A DNA stretch of 64,000 bases from Sipunculus nudus (lineage: Eukaryota > Annelida > Sipuncula > Golfingiida > Sipunculidae): NCBI GenBank assembly GCA_026874595.1, contig CM049309.1:55216079-55280078 (forward strand), written 5' to 3'. Made by a program: the position numbers and the translations under genes. The notes below the pieces were generated by a model. The model did not search any database, was not told the origin of the DNA, and was given only the letters and a program-made list of their open reading frames with translations. This document shows, one piece after another, positions 1 through 11,159 of this stretch; position 1 is the first letter of the stretch; every line of letters begins with the position of its first letter.

Positions 1-202
1 TACATGTTTTAAGATAATAAGTGATTTTTAATTATATATGTTTATTATCATTAAATATTAAATGCAAAATAGAAATAAAATGAAGAGGAAAAGATGGAGA
101 AAAAATTAGACGAAATTAAAAGATATATTGATGAAATACACAAAAAGTATAAACACAAATCGTTCATGTACAAACGAAATAAATTCCAAATCAGTACTAT
201 CA

Positions 203-273
<71 letters not shown>

Positions 274-802
274 TTATATTGATACATGAGAGATGCGGGA
301 ATATACTTGTTATTTTACACTAAAAGCCTCTGCCGACGTCTAAAATATTAATTATTATACTATTTTTTAGCTTATATCTTGGTTCTTAAAAAAAAAGAAA
401 GGACAGACGTAAGTTCAGAGAATCATTGTGAGATATATTTTAAATTAGCAAAGAAGTGGTTGAGCAATAGAGTTATCGATCCGTCTGAGACACGTATATG
501 CGACTTATATTTGATGTCAATAAAAAAATATTCCATTTTTGGCTGTTCAATGGTGCGCTTGCAAATATCAAGTTTGATATAGCTATTTATCATATCCAAA
601 CTTAAATAATGATTATTTTAAATACATCTTGATGACAAGCCGACCGGTAATTCTCACTCGCCATGGTTCAGGTATTGTGAACTGCAAACTGAGAACACGC
701 TTGCATGAACGCCTGTGTGAACGCATTTTACTGACAACCACATAGTTTAAATAAAGTCGGTACCAGACTACATGTAAAAGTTCATCATAGGTCAAGGCCA
801 CG
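1..802. other. upstream of MESD, no gene seen
   Basis: AT-rich sequence with a TA dinucleotide run at 206-269. The 5' UTR and promoter of MESD must lie here or further left, but I see no clear TATA box. Confidence 0.5.
206..269. repeat. TA dinucleotide microsatellite
   Basis: About 32 perfect TA units. Confidence 0.95.
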
Positions 803-1000
803 ATGGCGCAAAGGCAGCTTACACACGCGTGCTTGTGTTTAATTGTGTTTACAAACTTTATATGGTTAGCTACAAGCGACAACAAAGACAACACAGCACA
901 GAAAGATGACACTAAAGCGAAAACAGACGCAAAATGGAAAAAGAAGGATGTTAGGGACTACACTGATGCAGATATAGAGAGGCTCTTCGACCAGTGGGAA
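803..1000 (+). CDS. MESD: MESD exon 1 (coding)
   Basis: This exon encodes residues 1-66: signal peptide, a Lys/Asp-rich linker and the conserved DYTDADIERLFDQWE segment. It ends GGGAA|GTAAGC in phase 0. Confidence 0.93.
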
Positions 1001-4000
1001 GTAAGCTAAGTATGGTTTATTTCCGGTTAGATTGGTATCGCCTCCCTAAGTCTTCAAATACCTGTACAATGTGAAATATTTTCAAAGCGCAAGTAAAATA
1101 CATTTTTATTGTAAAAATTACCTCAAGTTGTAATTAAAGTTCATGTAAAAATACAACTTATCACAGGAGAATTTTAGACTCGCAGGACTGGAAACAAAAA
1201 GAAAATAGGGGGCGTGGCTCTCATCCCCCTCCCCTTCTATTAGGGCTGGAGAGAAGAAAGGAATAGGACTCGTGGCTCTCACCTTTTTCTAGAGGATGGT
1301 AAGGTCATATTAGGTTTCCAATTTGTTCCTGCTTTATTGACATAAGAAAACAAAAATTATTTTATTGTAGCCATGTTCTGCCCCCTGCAAAACTGAACCT
1401 GTCACCAACCAGTCCAGCAAGGACCGCCTTGCCATAGGCATTAGGCCAATGTTGTTACATCTTTAGCTCAGCTGACTAAAGGTCAACTGAGCTATAGTGA
1501 TGAATGTTTGTCCATCCTTCTGTCTGTCCATTAAACTGGCACGTTTTGAAACCATTGGACCTATGAATCTGAAATTTGTCATACTGTTAGATCTCCCAAA
1601 AATCTCCTACCAAACTAAAAACTGGGTCACTTAGATTTTGTTCCTTTGAGAAATTTAGAAAAAAAAAACTCAATTATCCGTTAAAAATCTATTATAACAC
1701 TTCAGTACTTCCTAATATCAAAACATCTTGCTGGTCTTTCTTCATATTTACCATAAATATTTACCTGTATATGGCCTATTGACATGCTAGAAATTAGGTC
1801 AGTACTACAATATTTGTAATATTTATGGGGTCTAAACGCAATGCACTTTGTTAAAAAACAAGGAGAGATTTTAACTTATCATGATAAATATTAAAGCTAG
1901 GGACTTTTTTCCAAGCTAGCAGAAAGTTGCTAGCTAGAGAGAGAAATTACTCCACCATCAAGAGAGAGTGACTGTGTGTAGCAATTGTTTAGGCAGTTCA
2001 GAGATGTAATTGTCATGTAGACCATTCAGTGGCATTCACAATTTAAACCACAAGCCTCTCAAGTGTATTAGCAAAGCCAAGAAAGTAAACAAGATAGTAA
2101 TGGGATGGGCTTTTGTGTTACAAGAGATACAAGAGTTTAGGTTTGAAATGCAGGCTGTTTCTGGCAAAATAAATTATGGGCCTGACTTTTTAAATAGGTT
2201 ACCAGAGTGTTGAACTGAAATTTAACATTGTGGATATTTGTTAAGACAGACAATGTATATATATATATGTGGATATGAGTTGATGTATTGTATGTTTCCA
2301 CATAACTTGTAATGGATCGTTACTGTGTATTGAGAAAATACTATGTATTTCTTTTAAAGGGGGGGGGGGGGGTTTCACCAGAAAACAGTGACTAATAGTT
2401 ATTGTTATTGCATATTTAAATAAGGAATATATCATAAACCAGATGATTTTTATGCCCCCTCCACAAAGTGGCCGGGGCATATAGTTTTACCCATGTCCGT
2501 CATTCCGAAATCAAACAGTTGTACGGACTTTTTTTCGCAATGCCTGCAGATATTGGCCTGATTTTAGGTGTGTTGGCAGATAATGACCAGTTACAGATCA
2601 AGGTAGCGTTTTGCCCGGTTGACCTACTTTTGACCGTTTTACGGCTCCTAAACTTAGAAAAATTCATGGAAAATAGAAATTTTCATGACAAATACACATG
2701 TACGGACTTTTTTTCGCAATGCCTACAGATATTGGCCTGATTTTTGGTGTGTGGGCAGATAATGACCAGTTACAGATCAAGGTAGCGTTTCGTCCCAGTT
2801 GACCTACTTTTGACCGTTTTACGGCTCCTAAACTTAGAAAAATTCATGGAAAATAGAAATTTTCATGACAAATACACATGTACGGACTTTTTTTCGCAAT
2901 GCCTGCAGATATTGGCCTGATTTTTGGTGTGTGGCCAGATAATGACCAGTTACAGATCGAGTTCGTGTTTCGTCCCGGTTGACCTACTTTTGACCGTTTT
3001 AGGGCTCCTAAACTTAGAAAATTTCATGAAAAATAGATATTTTCATGACAAATACACATGTACGGACTTTTTTTCGCAATGCCTGCAGATATTGGCCTGA
3101 TTTTTGGTGTGTGGGCAGATAATGACCAGTTACAGATCGAGTTCGCGTTTCGTCTCGTTTGACCTACTTTTGACCGTTTTACGGCTCCTAAACTTAGAAA
3201 AATTCATGAAAAATAGAAATTTTCATGACAAATACACATGTACAGCCGTTTTTAGCCCTCAGCTCTTAGGCTGATGGGCTATTGTCGTCACCCAAGCTGC
3301 CGTCTGTCCATCTGTCTGTCCGGTGTCTGTCCGTCCATCCGTCCGTTCCGCGTCTGTTAACTTTTACCTTGTGAGCAGGATATCTCTAAAAGCATTCACC
3401 GTTGGAATTTTATTTCATCAGTGAAGATGTATATCGATAAAATCTCGGTCAAGTTCGAAGATGGGTGACCTTGACCCATTTTTCTACATTTTAGAGCTGA
3501 TTATAGCAAAACACTCAGAAGTTTATATCTCAGGAACCATTGTGTGGATTTTCACAAAACTTACTATGATCATTGGGACTGATGGTCTGTATGTGCTGCA
3601 CAATTTTGGTGGTGCCACCTGCAATTTCTGATTTTTTAATGAAATTTTATCGGATTTTTTCAATTTTGGCCTTTTGTGCAGGATATCTCCAAAGGTATTC
3701 AACACAGGAACTTCATTTCTTCAGTGCTATTGCTTTATATTTACAAAATCTTGGTCAAGTTCAAAGATGGGTGATCTTGACCTACTTTTCAAGGTCACAG
3801 AGCTTAGTATAGAAAAAAACTTAGGAGCTTATTTCTCAGGAAGCATTTGGTGGATTGTTATAAAACATGGTATATACCTCTCCAATTTAAATTTATAAAT
3901 GATTATCAACTATTGCTAATATTCTAGTTTCGCAATACAATGCTTACAGATACTGGCCTAATGTTTGGTCTGTGGGCGCATAATGACCACTTACAGATCG

Positions 4001-7000
4001 AGTTCTCGTTTCGTCCCAGTTAACCTATTTTCACTATATGACAGATCCTGAACATAGAAAATTTCATGAAAGACAGAAATTTTCATGAAAAATGCACATA
4101 TATGGACTTTTTTTCACAATGCCTGCAGATACTGGCCTGATTTTTGGTGTGTTGCTTGATAATGACCCTTTACAGATCGAGTTTGCCCTTGTTGACCTAC
4201 TTTTGACCATACAACACTTCCTGAACTTTAAAAAATTTTACAAAATTTAACAAATGTTTCTAAGTTGCCCCAGGTGGGGGCATTCGTGTCGTTCCGACAC
4301 ATGATTTTTTTTGTAATTTATTGTACTTTAATATCAATAATATAGATTATAGAGTATCATGTTTAAATGTTAATGTGAGGCCAAAGTTTAGAAAACCCAG
4401 GTGTCTCATTTGATGTCAATTTCAGTACAGATTTAGTTCTTTGGGAACTGATTCATGTTGAGGTCTTACTAAATGGACTGTTCCTAGCTGTTTCCACATG
4501 CACATGTAAATTAAAGTTTTCAGTTTAGTTGTTTAATCTTGAGTCCTGAGATACAAATACCTGTTTCACAGAGGTTATTCTGTTTAAGTTTCTAAAAGAA
4601 CTTTAATATTATTGGATGTTTCATTAAAGAAACCATGTTCTTAAACGCTGTAGGACATTTCATGGTTGTAAATGCATTAAATATTTAACATTGTAGGATA
4701 ATGATGAAGATGAACTGGAACCAGATGAATTGCCAGAACACAAACGCCCACAACCATCAATTGATTTATCAAATATTGACAAAACAGATCCTGAAAATAT
4801 ACTGCAGGCATCTAAAAAGGGGCGCACCCTCATGATGTTTGTCAGTGTGTCAGGTAAGTAGACAAAATTCTGATCTTTGTCAGTGTGTCAGATGGGGAGA
4901 TGTGAAACCTAATATTTGTCAGTGTGTTATGTCAGAAGACCTGAATCCTGATGTTTGTCAGTGTGTCAGGTCAGGGGACATGAATCATGTTTGTCTGTGT
5001 GCCAGGTCGGGGGACATGAATCCTGATGTTTGTCAGTGTGTCAGGTCAGGGGACATGAATCATGTTTATCAGTGTGTCAGGTCAGGAGACATGAATCATG
5101 TTTGTCAGTGTGTAAGGTCAGGGGACATGAATCCTGATGTTTGTCTGTGTGTCAGGTCAGGGGACATGAATCATGATGTTTGTCAGTGTGTCAGGTCAGG
5201 AGACATGAATCATGTTTATCAGTGTGTCAGGTCAGGAGACATGAATCATGTTTGTCAGTGTGTAAGGTCAGGGGACGTGAATCCTGATGTTTGTCTGTGT
5301 GCCAAGTTAGAAGACACAAATCCTGATGTTTGTCTGTGTGTCAGGTCAGAAGACATGAATCCTGATGTTTGTCAGTGTGTCAGATGAGGAGACATGAATC
5401 ATGTTTGTCAGTGTGTCAGGTAAGGAGACCTGAATCCTGATGTTTGTCTGTGTGCCATGTCAGAAGACACAAATCTTGATGTGTGTTAGCCTTTCAGTTC
5501 AGGAGATATGAATCCTGATGTTTGTCAGTGTGTCAGGTCAGGAAACATTAATCCTGATGGTTGTCAGTAAGTCAGTGAGACTTGGAATGTCAGTGTTTCA
5601 GATTGGGAGACATGAATGTTGATGATAATTAGTGTCTCTGGTCAGGTACAGGGTCACAGTCAAATACATATTTACTGTAGCTGCAACAAAGGTGATAGGG
5701 GGTTATGTGATCAGCCGTGTTTGTGTGTGTGTCAGTCATCTTTATATGTAATATTCAAGTCCTGGGTGGATTTTGATGAAATTCTGTGGAATGTTGGGCA
5801 TGTGTGAAATTTAATTTTTGGACAGTGGATTTATTATGCAGATCTGGATCCAGATTCATCCAAATTCACCCTTTTATGCCTGCCGTCTCATATGTTTTTC
5901 CTGTACAATATCGTCAAAATAAAATTTATTTAATCACTGCTTCCTTTCCTATCTTCACACCATTTGTTTTATTAAAATAAGTTGATAAATATGCTTCAAA
6001 CAGTGAAGTAACTGTCAACATTCATGGGTACTTTCAACATTCATAGTGTGTAATGGATGTCTTGTCATCATGGTGAGGTAAAATCGTTAGAATTTTGGTG
6101 CCATGACAATGGCTTCATAATCACATCTCATGGTCCTGACAAGTGGCTGTTTGCTGGCTGTATGAGGGACTACTGGTATATAGACCATGTGGCCCACTGC
6201 CACCCCCCCCCCCTATGACCTGTTGGTCACATTTATTTTAATGAAAGTGTGCAAGTGATACTGTCAATTTGTTTTGAAAGTATATGTCTTTAAATTATAG
6301 GAAATCCATCTGAGAAGGAAACTGAGAAGATAACTCAGCTGTGGCAGAGCAGCTTGTATAATGCTCATCTGGAAGTTCAAAGGTAGGACTGACGATTTCA
6401 CATCAGGCACAACAGTGATAACACCAAGAGAACCCAGATCTGCAGCAACAAAGAAATAAGCCTAATAGACTTCAGATAAGTCTTCTGTTTTAAAGATAGG
6501 ATTCATATGTCAAATGCTTCCTAAATAGCCTTTGGCTTTAATTTTCTAAAGTTTTAAAATAATTGGTCCAGAATCTCAACTTTATAAATAACCTAATTCT
6601 CTTATTCACATATCTTCAGTAATAAGATATGCATTATATCATAAAGAATTAAAATAAGGGTCTCTTTTCCATATCAGCTTATTGAAAGTTTTGTTAACAG
6701 AAGTTCCTAAGCATAGTCTGCAGTCTAGAAGGTGTATCAAACACTATAAATATATCTCTGTGTGTTCATAAACTACAGGTCATCACTCTTACTAAGTGTA
6801 TATTTTCTGCTTACAGGTATGTGGTTGGAGCAGACCGTGTACTATTTGTTCTAAAGGATGGGTCTAAAGCCTGGGAGATCAAAGACTTCTTGGTGAAACA
6901 AGAACGATGCAAGAGTGTCACGATTGAAGGGAAAGATTACTTGGGTGAAGGGGCAAAGAAGGTATGTTGTTGAAAGAATGTATGGAACAGATTAGATCAG

Positions 7001-8043
7001 ATTCTTTAGGTGAGCTTATTGTTACACAGAACTGAAGGAGAGTTGCCAGGTTATAGTTAACTTGGGTTGTATTCTTATATCTGGTCTGTGTTAAGGGACC
7101 AGAAGGGATAGTGTAAAGGTAACTGTAGATGCATTCTGATATCTTGTGTGTGTACAGTTGTGAATGGAAAAGGGTCTTATGGTTAACATGGTTGTAATTA
7201 GTTTCTTTATTCCACATGTTCTTTGCCTAGTGGAATGACAGTAACTAGCTCAGTCAGCTGTATATGTGCTGCAAACATTACACCTGTAAACTGCTAACTT
7301 TAACTAAATATTGTTTTTGGGGATTTAGGTCCCTAATGAAAACATAAGTCAGGCTCTCTTTGCTGTTCAGGTTTGCTGAACCAAAATTTTGCATGTTAAC
7401 ATATAATTAATATGGTGTGGTACCTCTTTCAAACATATCCATGTGTCCCCCCTCCCTCATTATGGGATCTTGGAAAAATATGGGATCCTGCCCTACAAGC
7501 TCTTAGATTGCCTTTAAATGCAATGCTCTTTTGTCTTTAAAATCCGTGTGATAATGCATTTGGTAACACTGAAAGTGCTACCAATAAATACCCAATGTTT
7601 GAACTTAACAGAAAAACCTGCCTTGTGACCACCAACTGGCAAATAGTTTACATTCAACAAAATTGTTTTGAGATTTTGTTTCATCCACACTTAAATCCAT
7701 TTTACCTTTGCAAGTCTGAATAATAACATGATAATTTAATCAGTGGTGTTTTGAAATCCCTTTTGCTTACAAAATTTATCTATGAATATATTCTGAAATT
7801 GGTATTTTTATGTCATTTTCTTTTTAGTTTTCTTTGTTTGGGATCCCAAGTGTTCAGTTGATATTTAATTTAATGTCACGTGCTGTCTGCTGAGCAGCAT
7901 GACATCAGTTTGTCAGTATTTTGTTTTTTCTGTTTTTTCAGGGTACAACTGATGAAAATAAACCTGAAGAGAAAAGTCAGAAGAATAAATCAAAACCGAA
8001 GAAAAAAGGTAGCAGAAAAGACAAGAAGAAAGATGAACTGTAA
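803..8043 (+). CDS. MESD: LRP chaperone MESD (boca homologue), five exons, 227 aa
   Basis: Coding exons are 803-1000, 4697-4853, 6301-6382, 6817-6961 and 7942-8043. All introns are GT/AG and every exon phase joins cleanly into a 227-residue protein (human MESD is about 234). Residues 1 to about 25 form a hydrophobic signal peptide. An acidic stretch (DNDEDELEPDELPEHKRPQP) follows, then the core domain with KKGRTLMMFVSVSGNPSEKE, YVVGADRVLFVLKDGSKAWE and IKDFLV, which matches the conserved MESD core. The tail is rich in Lys and ends in KDEL, an ER retention signal; vertebrate MESD ends in REDL. The family acts in the ER lumen to fold the beta-propeller/EGF modules of LRP5/6 and other LDL-receptor relatives, so it is needed for Wnt co-receptor export. 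The ATG at 803 is chosen because it starts the signal peptide. Identification rests on motif recall, not on a database search. Confidence 0.95.
1462..1915 (+). repeat. 5' fragment of the 2.6-kb dispersed element (family A)
   Basis: It starts with the family hairpin TTTAGCTCAGCTGAC...AACTGAGCTA, followed by GGCACGTTTTGAAACC and ACTGGGTC blocks found in the same order in the longer copies at 13681 and 23481. It stops near AGGGACTTTTTTCCAAGC, so it is truncated at its 3' side. It lies in MESD intron 1. Confidence 0.75.
2521..3240 (+). repeat. four-copy 180-bp tandem repeat
   Basis: TACGGACTTTTTTTCGCAAT recurs at about 2521, 2700, 2880 and 3060, with few differences between units. The units share TGACCTACTTTTGACCGTTT and TTTCATGACAAATACACATG. 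Confidence 0.93.
3248..3925 (+). repeat. inserted dispersed repeat fragment
   Basis: It begins TTTTTAGCCCTCAGCTCTTA, then GTCCGTCC-type simple sequence, then two diverged versions of a block containing AGGATATCTC and AAGGTGGGTGACCTTGACC-like text. It contains TGGTGGTGCCACCTGC, related to the palindrome of the 41.9-43.8 kb array. No gene is seen. Confidence 0.5.
4697..4853 (+). CDS. MESD: MESD exon 2 (coding)
   Basis: The acceptor is TTGTAG|GATAATG and the donor is GTGTCAG|GTAAGT. It encodes residues 67-118 plus the first base of codon 119. The last 20 or so bases and the donor are the apparent seed of the adjoining minisatellite. Confidence 0.93.
4854..5620 (+). repeat. 36/39-bp minisatellite copied from the MESD exon 2 donor
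   Basis: About 20 head-to-tail units of 36 or 39 bp follow the exon 2 donor directly. The typical unit contains GTTTGTCAGTGTGTCAGGTC followed by AGGGGACATGAATCCTGAT. The true exon end reads GTTTGTCAGTGTGTCAG|GTAAGTAGAC, so each unit repeats the exon end plus a mutated donor (mostly GTCAGG). The unit near 5407 carries CAG|GTAAGG, close to a consensus donor. Unit lengths are multiples of three, which is why a 182-codon frame is open across it. Confidence 0.9.
5621..6300. other. MESD intron 2, remainder
   Basis: Unique-looking intron sequence with a run of C at about 6200-6210. Nothing else recognised. Confidence 0.5.
6301..6382 (+). CDS. MESD: MESD exon 3 (coding)
   Basis: The acceptor is AATTATAG|GAAATC and the donor CAAAG|GTAGGA. 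It encodes the core segment NPSEKETEKITQLWQSSLYN and the following residues up to R146, which is split across the intron. Confidence 0.93.
6817..6961 (+). CDS. MESD: MESD exon 4 (coding)
   Basis: The acceptor is GCTTACAG|GTATGTG and the donor AAGAAG|GTATGT. It encodes residues 147-194, including VVGADRVLFVLKDGSKAWE and the end of the folded core. Confidence 0.93.
7942..8043 (+). CDS. MESD: MESD exon 5 (coding, KDEL end)
   Basis: The acceptor is TTTTTTCAG|GGTACA. The exon encodes the Lys-rich tail and ends in KDEL followed by TAA. Confidence 0.93.
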   Translation, partial: GTTDENKPEEKSQKNKSKPKKKGSRKDKKKDEL

Positions 8044-8051
8044 TGTTAAGA

Positions 8052-8057
8052 AATAAA
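8052..8057 (+). terminator. possible MESD poly(A) signal
   Basis: AATAAA lies 8 bases after the MESD stop codon. It is close for a 3' UTR, so the used site may lie further downstream; only the hexamer is seen. Confidence 0.35.
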
Positions 8058-9800
8058 AATGTAGTTAAACCTGTGTTTTCATCAGCACACTTCAAACCAA
8101 GCTTCTTACTGATCAGAATATTTAGTATGATTTGTTTAATGAAGTGTTCCACATTATTTGTTTTACAGCACTAATAGGGTATGAACTCAAGATTTAGATT
8201 GTTAATGGTGGACATATTGCAATTTCTGTCAGTAGGAAAAGGATTATGTTTTCAAAACTGACATGGAGGTTTGTGTAATCTCATTGGCAACATCTAACGT
8301 GGGAGTATTGTTAAAGCAGTGCTTACTGGCATCTGTTAGAGCTACAGTATACTGATTACTGAAAGTTACATTTCTACACGTTTGGTTAGTTATACCTCAT
8401 GTATTCAGTACATGTAAAATATGTAGATGTTTATATTTTACTTTATGTCAGGTTGTGTTTTGAGAAAGATTTTATGTTCTACAAGACAACTTCTCCCTTT
8501 GCATGATGCAAGTAGTATGGTATATCAGGAATGCCAGGTTGCCACTTTTAATTAAATAAGGACATCAGCACTGCATGAAAATGGAATTGCCTTATTTTCT
8601 CATCTGATTTTGAAAATTTGTGGATAATTCTTTTGAATATTTCTACTCTCCATATCTAATCCATTTTCACTTTTGGGTCAGTCAGATTCCCTGACTTCAC
8701 TCTGATTTGAGGAATTTTATCAAATTTCTTGACTTTACCCTGATTGGGAAAAGGGGAAACTCATTCGCCAGGGTTTTCCAGAATGGCTGTGAAACTTGAG
8801 ATTTATTCTTTTATTTAGCCAGCACGTAAATGGTCAGTTTAGCTATACCTCTTAGATTTTGTGTATGAAGCTGAGTGTTTAGAATAGTAATTAGTTTTAT
8901 ATCAAGGTACATATCTTTAAGTCAGTCATTTCTCATTATACACCGCATGTCACTCTCATGCTTGCAAGACGTTAACATAGTCTGATGGTCAAGTGATAGT
9001 GACCGTATACATCAGGTAAATAATTCACAATACATTTAATTCCAAGTATAATATCTATATCAAGTAGGTGTAAATGCTTGGAAGGCCTGGACACACCTGG
9101 AATAAATTTTGCATTACCAGTATTTGTTGCAAAGTTTCAGCCATAGGGCATTTAAAAAAAGGCATCTCTGTATCATATCCAAATATTTGAATGAGCACAT
9201 TTAAATGTTATGGTTGTAAGCAATAGGTTGGATGAAAAGGTGTCAATGTGTGCTTTTACAGAGCAATGTCAACAAATTTTTATCTGTTCTCTTGACAGCT
9301 GTTGTCATGATGTTAACAAAGTCTCATTATGGCATAGGCAGCTTTTATGCTAAGTTAATAAAATCAAATGGATATGCATTGGCATGATGTTGAAATGATA
9401 TTCAGCAGTTAAAAATTTCTTACCCTTACATTATTACCTAAAATTTGATATTTTGTATAGTTATCAAACTGCATATATGAAATATACACCTATTTTTTGT
9501 GAACGTGTTAATTATTATGTTGTGAAGGGCGCTTCGATCAAGGTGTCATAAAGGTCTCACTCTCATTATCTTCATGCGTAAATGTGTCAAGACATGATCT
9601 CATATCCTTTCAAGTTAGAACTTAAGTTGACTTTGTCAGTCGCATGGATCACGATAATGTGTGTGTATATATGGCTCAGCGGCTGTGAGTGACAGTGAAT
9701 TAGTTGAGTCCCAGTAGGCCAAATGTAGCAATGTATACGTGTCCACTTGTACGGATGCGGTGCGGATACGTTTATGTATGGGTGTCCATGTATACGTTCA
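8058..9800. other. intergenic, no gene seen
   Basis: AT-rich, unique-looking sequence downstream of MESD. It may include MESD 3' UTR. No ORF with recognisable content was found. Confidence 0.45.
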
Positions 9801-9803
9801 TCC

Positions 9804-10535
9804 AGAGGCGGATCCAGGATTTGCTATAGAGAGGGCACAACTGCTTCAAGGGTGTAAATTTTATGTACTTCGCTCAGCATCTTCATAAAAAAGGAACGTC
9901 TAATGTTTGATACAAAATAACGAGTATGTTCAGTCTCCTTTGTGACCTTAAATAGTGGCATTTGTGAACGAAAGTTCTGCAATAGACATTTAAATCTTAA
10001 ATAAATTAAAAACCTTAAATACGTGAATTCAGAATAAGTTTGATTAAACTCACCATGTCTCACTCCGTAGCATATTTAAAACTTTAATACATGACTTTTA
10101 ATGAATTTGATATCCTACAGATCGAAATGTTATTAAGACAGCTAAACTTTGTGGCCATAAATATTAAGCGGCAATAACAATAGATATGAATCCCTGAAAC
10201 ATTTGAATTACAAATTCTACTGCATTGAAAGAAATGTTGAACATATTAACACCTGAATTTTCATTTGGTACTTTTTATCTCATAATGTTCTAAAGATGCT
10301 TGAATTTATCCTCATACTTAAGTCTGGGGCAGCTGCGTTTTTCACAGCTACCATAGACTTGGTAGTATGGCAATGCGGAAACTTTGCATGTATTCTTCCC
10401 GGCAATTTTTTTTTCATGCAAGTATACCTTTCAACACTTAAATTCACCTGTTCATGTATTTAGCTTATTCATGAACTATCCATACAGTGGGTTATAAATT
10501 CATCAGAAAGAATATGCCACCCTCCGGATCCGCGT
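9804..10535. mobile_element. possible short DNA transposon (MITE-like)
   Basis: GAGGCGGATCCAGGATT at the left and CCCTCCGGATCCGCG at the right form a short, imperfect inverted pair around GGATCCGC. The interior is non-coding. The inverted repeat is short, so this is only a candidate. Confidence 0.35.
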
Positions 10536-10854
10536 ATGTTATCAGTACTGGTTTAAAGTCTTTCGCCACTAAAAAAATGGCATAAAGTACATCGAGGTTA
10601 CAAGCTGATTTCCATGATGGCAACATGTCAACAAAAATTAAAAAAAGAACCAAAAGAAAAAAACGCATGGTGAGTGCACAACAGTTATTAAGAAGTCACG
10701 AGCAAGGGGCATACTACAAAGTCGGACGGGAAATGCAGATAGATGAAGGGAAATTCACAGTATATCTTGGCTTTTATTGTGAACGATTACCACACGTGCT
10801 TTACCTTAGAGTGATAACGGCTGGTATAAAAAAAAAATTTAAGTGATCAGAGGG

Positions 10855-11100
10855 TTAAACGAGGCGTCTGAAAAGTAACGGGACTGGTGTCACAAACAAT
10901 TTATTTCAATTCCAAACAAACTACATGGTCTCTCCTTGATAGAAATCCCATCTTATCTAATCATCTTGTCCATCCTTTTCTGTCACGCTTCCATGCACTA
11001 CTAGAAGGAATTTTTCAAGATCTGGGATGTCCCTCAGTTGCGTCGCTAGGGTCCTCTTGATGGCAACCATCAAAACGGTTCTCCTTGATAGTAACCTTGG
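10855..11100 (-). mobile_element. possible decayed mariner-like transposon end
   Basis: ACGAGGCGTCTGAAAAGTAA resembles the end of a mariner/Tc1-type element. The reverse strand reads brokenly as a basic, Trp-containing tail (LRDIPDLEKFLLVVHGS) that could be a transposase remnant. A run of G follows. Weak evidence. Confidence 0.3.
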
Positions 11101-11159
11101 GGTGGGGGGGGGGGGGTAAAAAGAAGGCAAGATCAGGCGAAAAAGGAGGAAACCTAAAA

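Larger units (their letters stand above)
2452..4306 (+). repeat. dispersed repeat with internal 180-bp tandem units
   Basis: The left end is TATGCCCCCTCCACAAAG... and the right end is GTTGCCCCAGGTGGGGGCAT..., both GC-rich against an AT-rich interior. Inside are four tandem 180-bp units and diverged relatives of the unit near 3930 and 4105. A different repeat (starting TTTTTAGCCCTCAGCTC at about 3248) interrupts it. No coding capacity is seen. It lies in MESD intron 1. Confidence 0.65.

Noticed and set aside
2468-2740. 90-codon frame over the 180-bp tandem repeat
   Set aside because: Repeat translation; the frame is not kept in the later units.
4839-5387. 182-codon open frame (Cys/Val/Arg/Ser/Gly/Asp/Met/Asn repeats)
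   Set aside because: It is translation of the 36/39-bp minisatellite. Unit lengths divisible by three keep it open; it is out of frame with MESD exon 2, whose own frame stops at the donor.
10625-10846. 73-codon basic frame (KKRTKRKKRM...)
   Set aside because: No homology recognised, no splice or poly(A) context, and it lies between decayed repeats.
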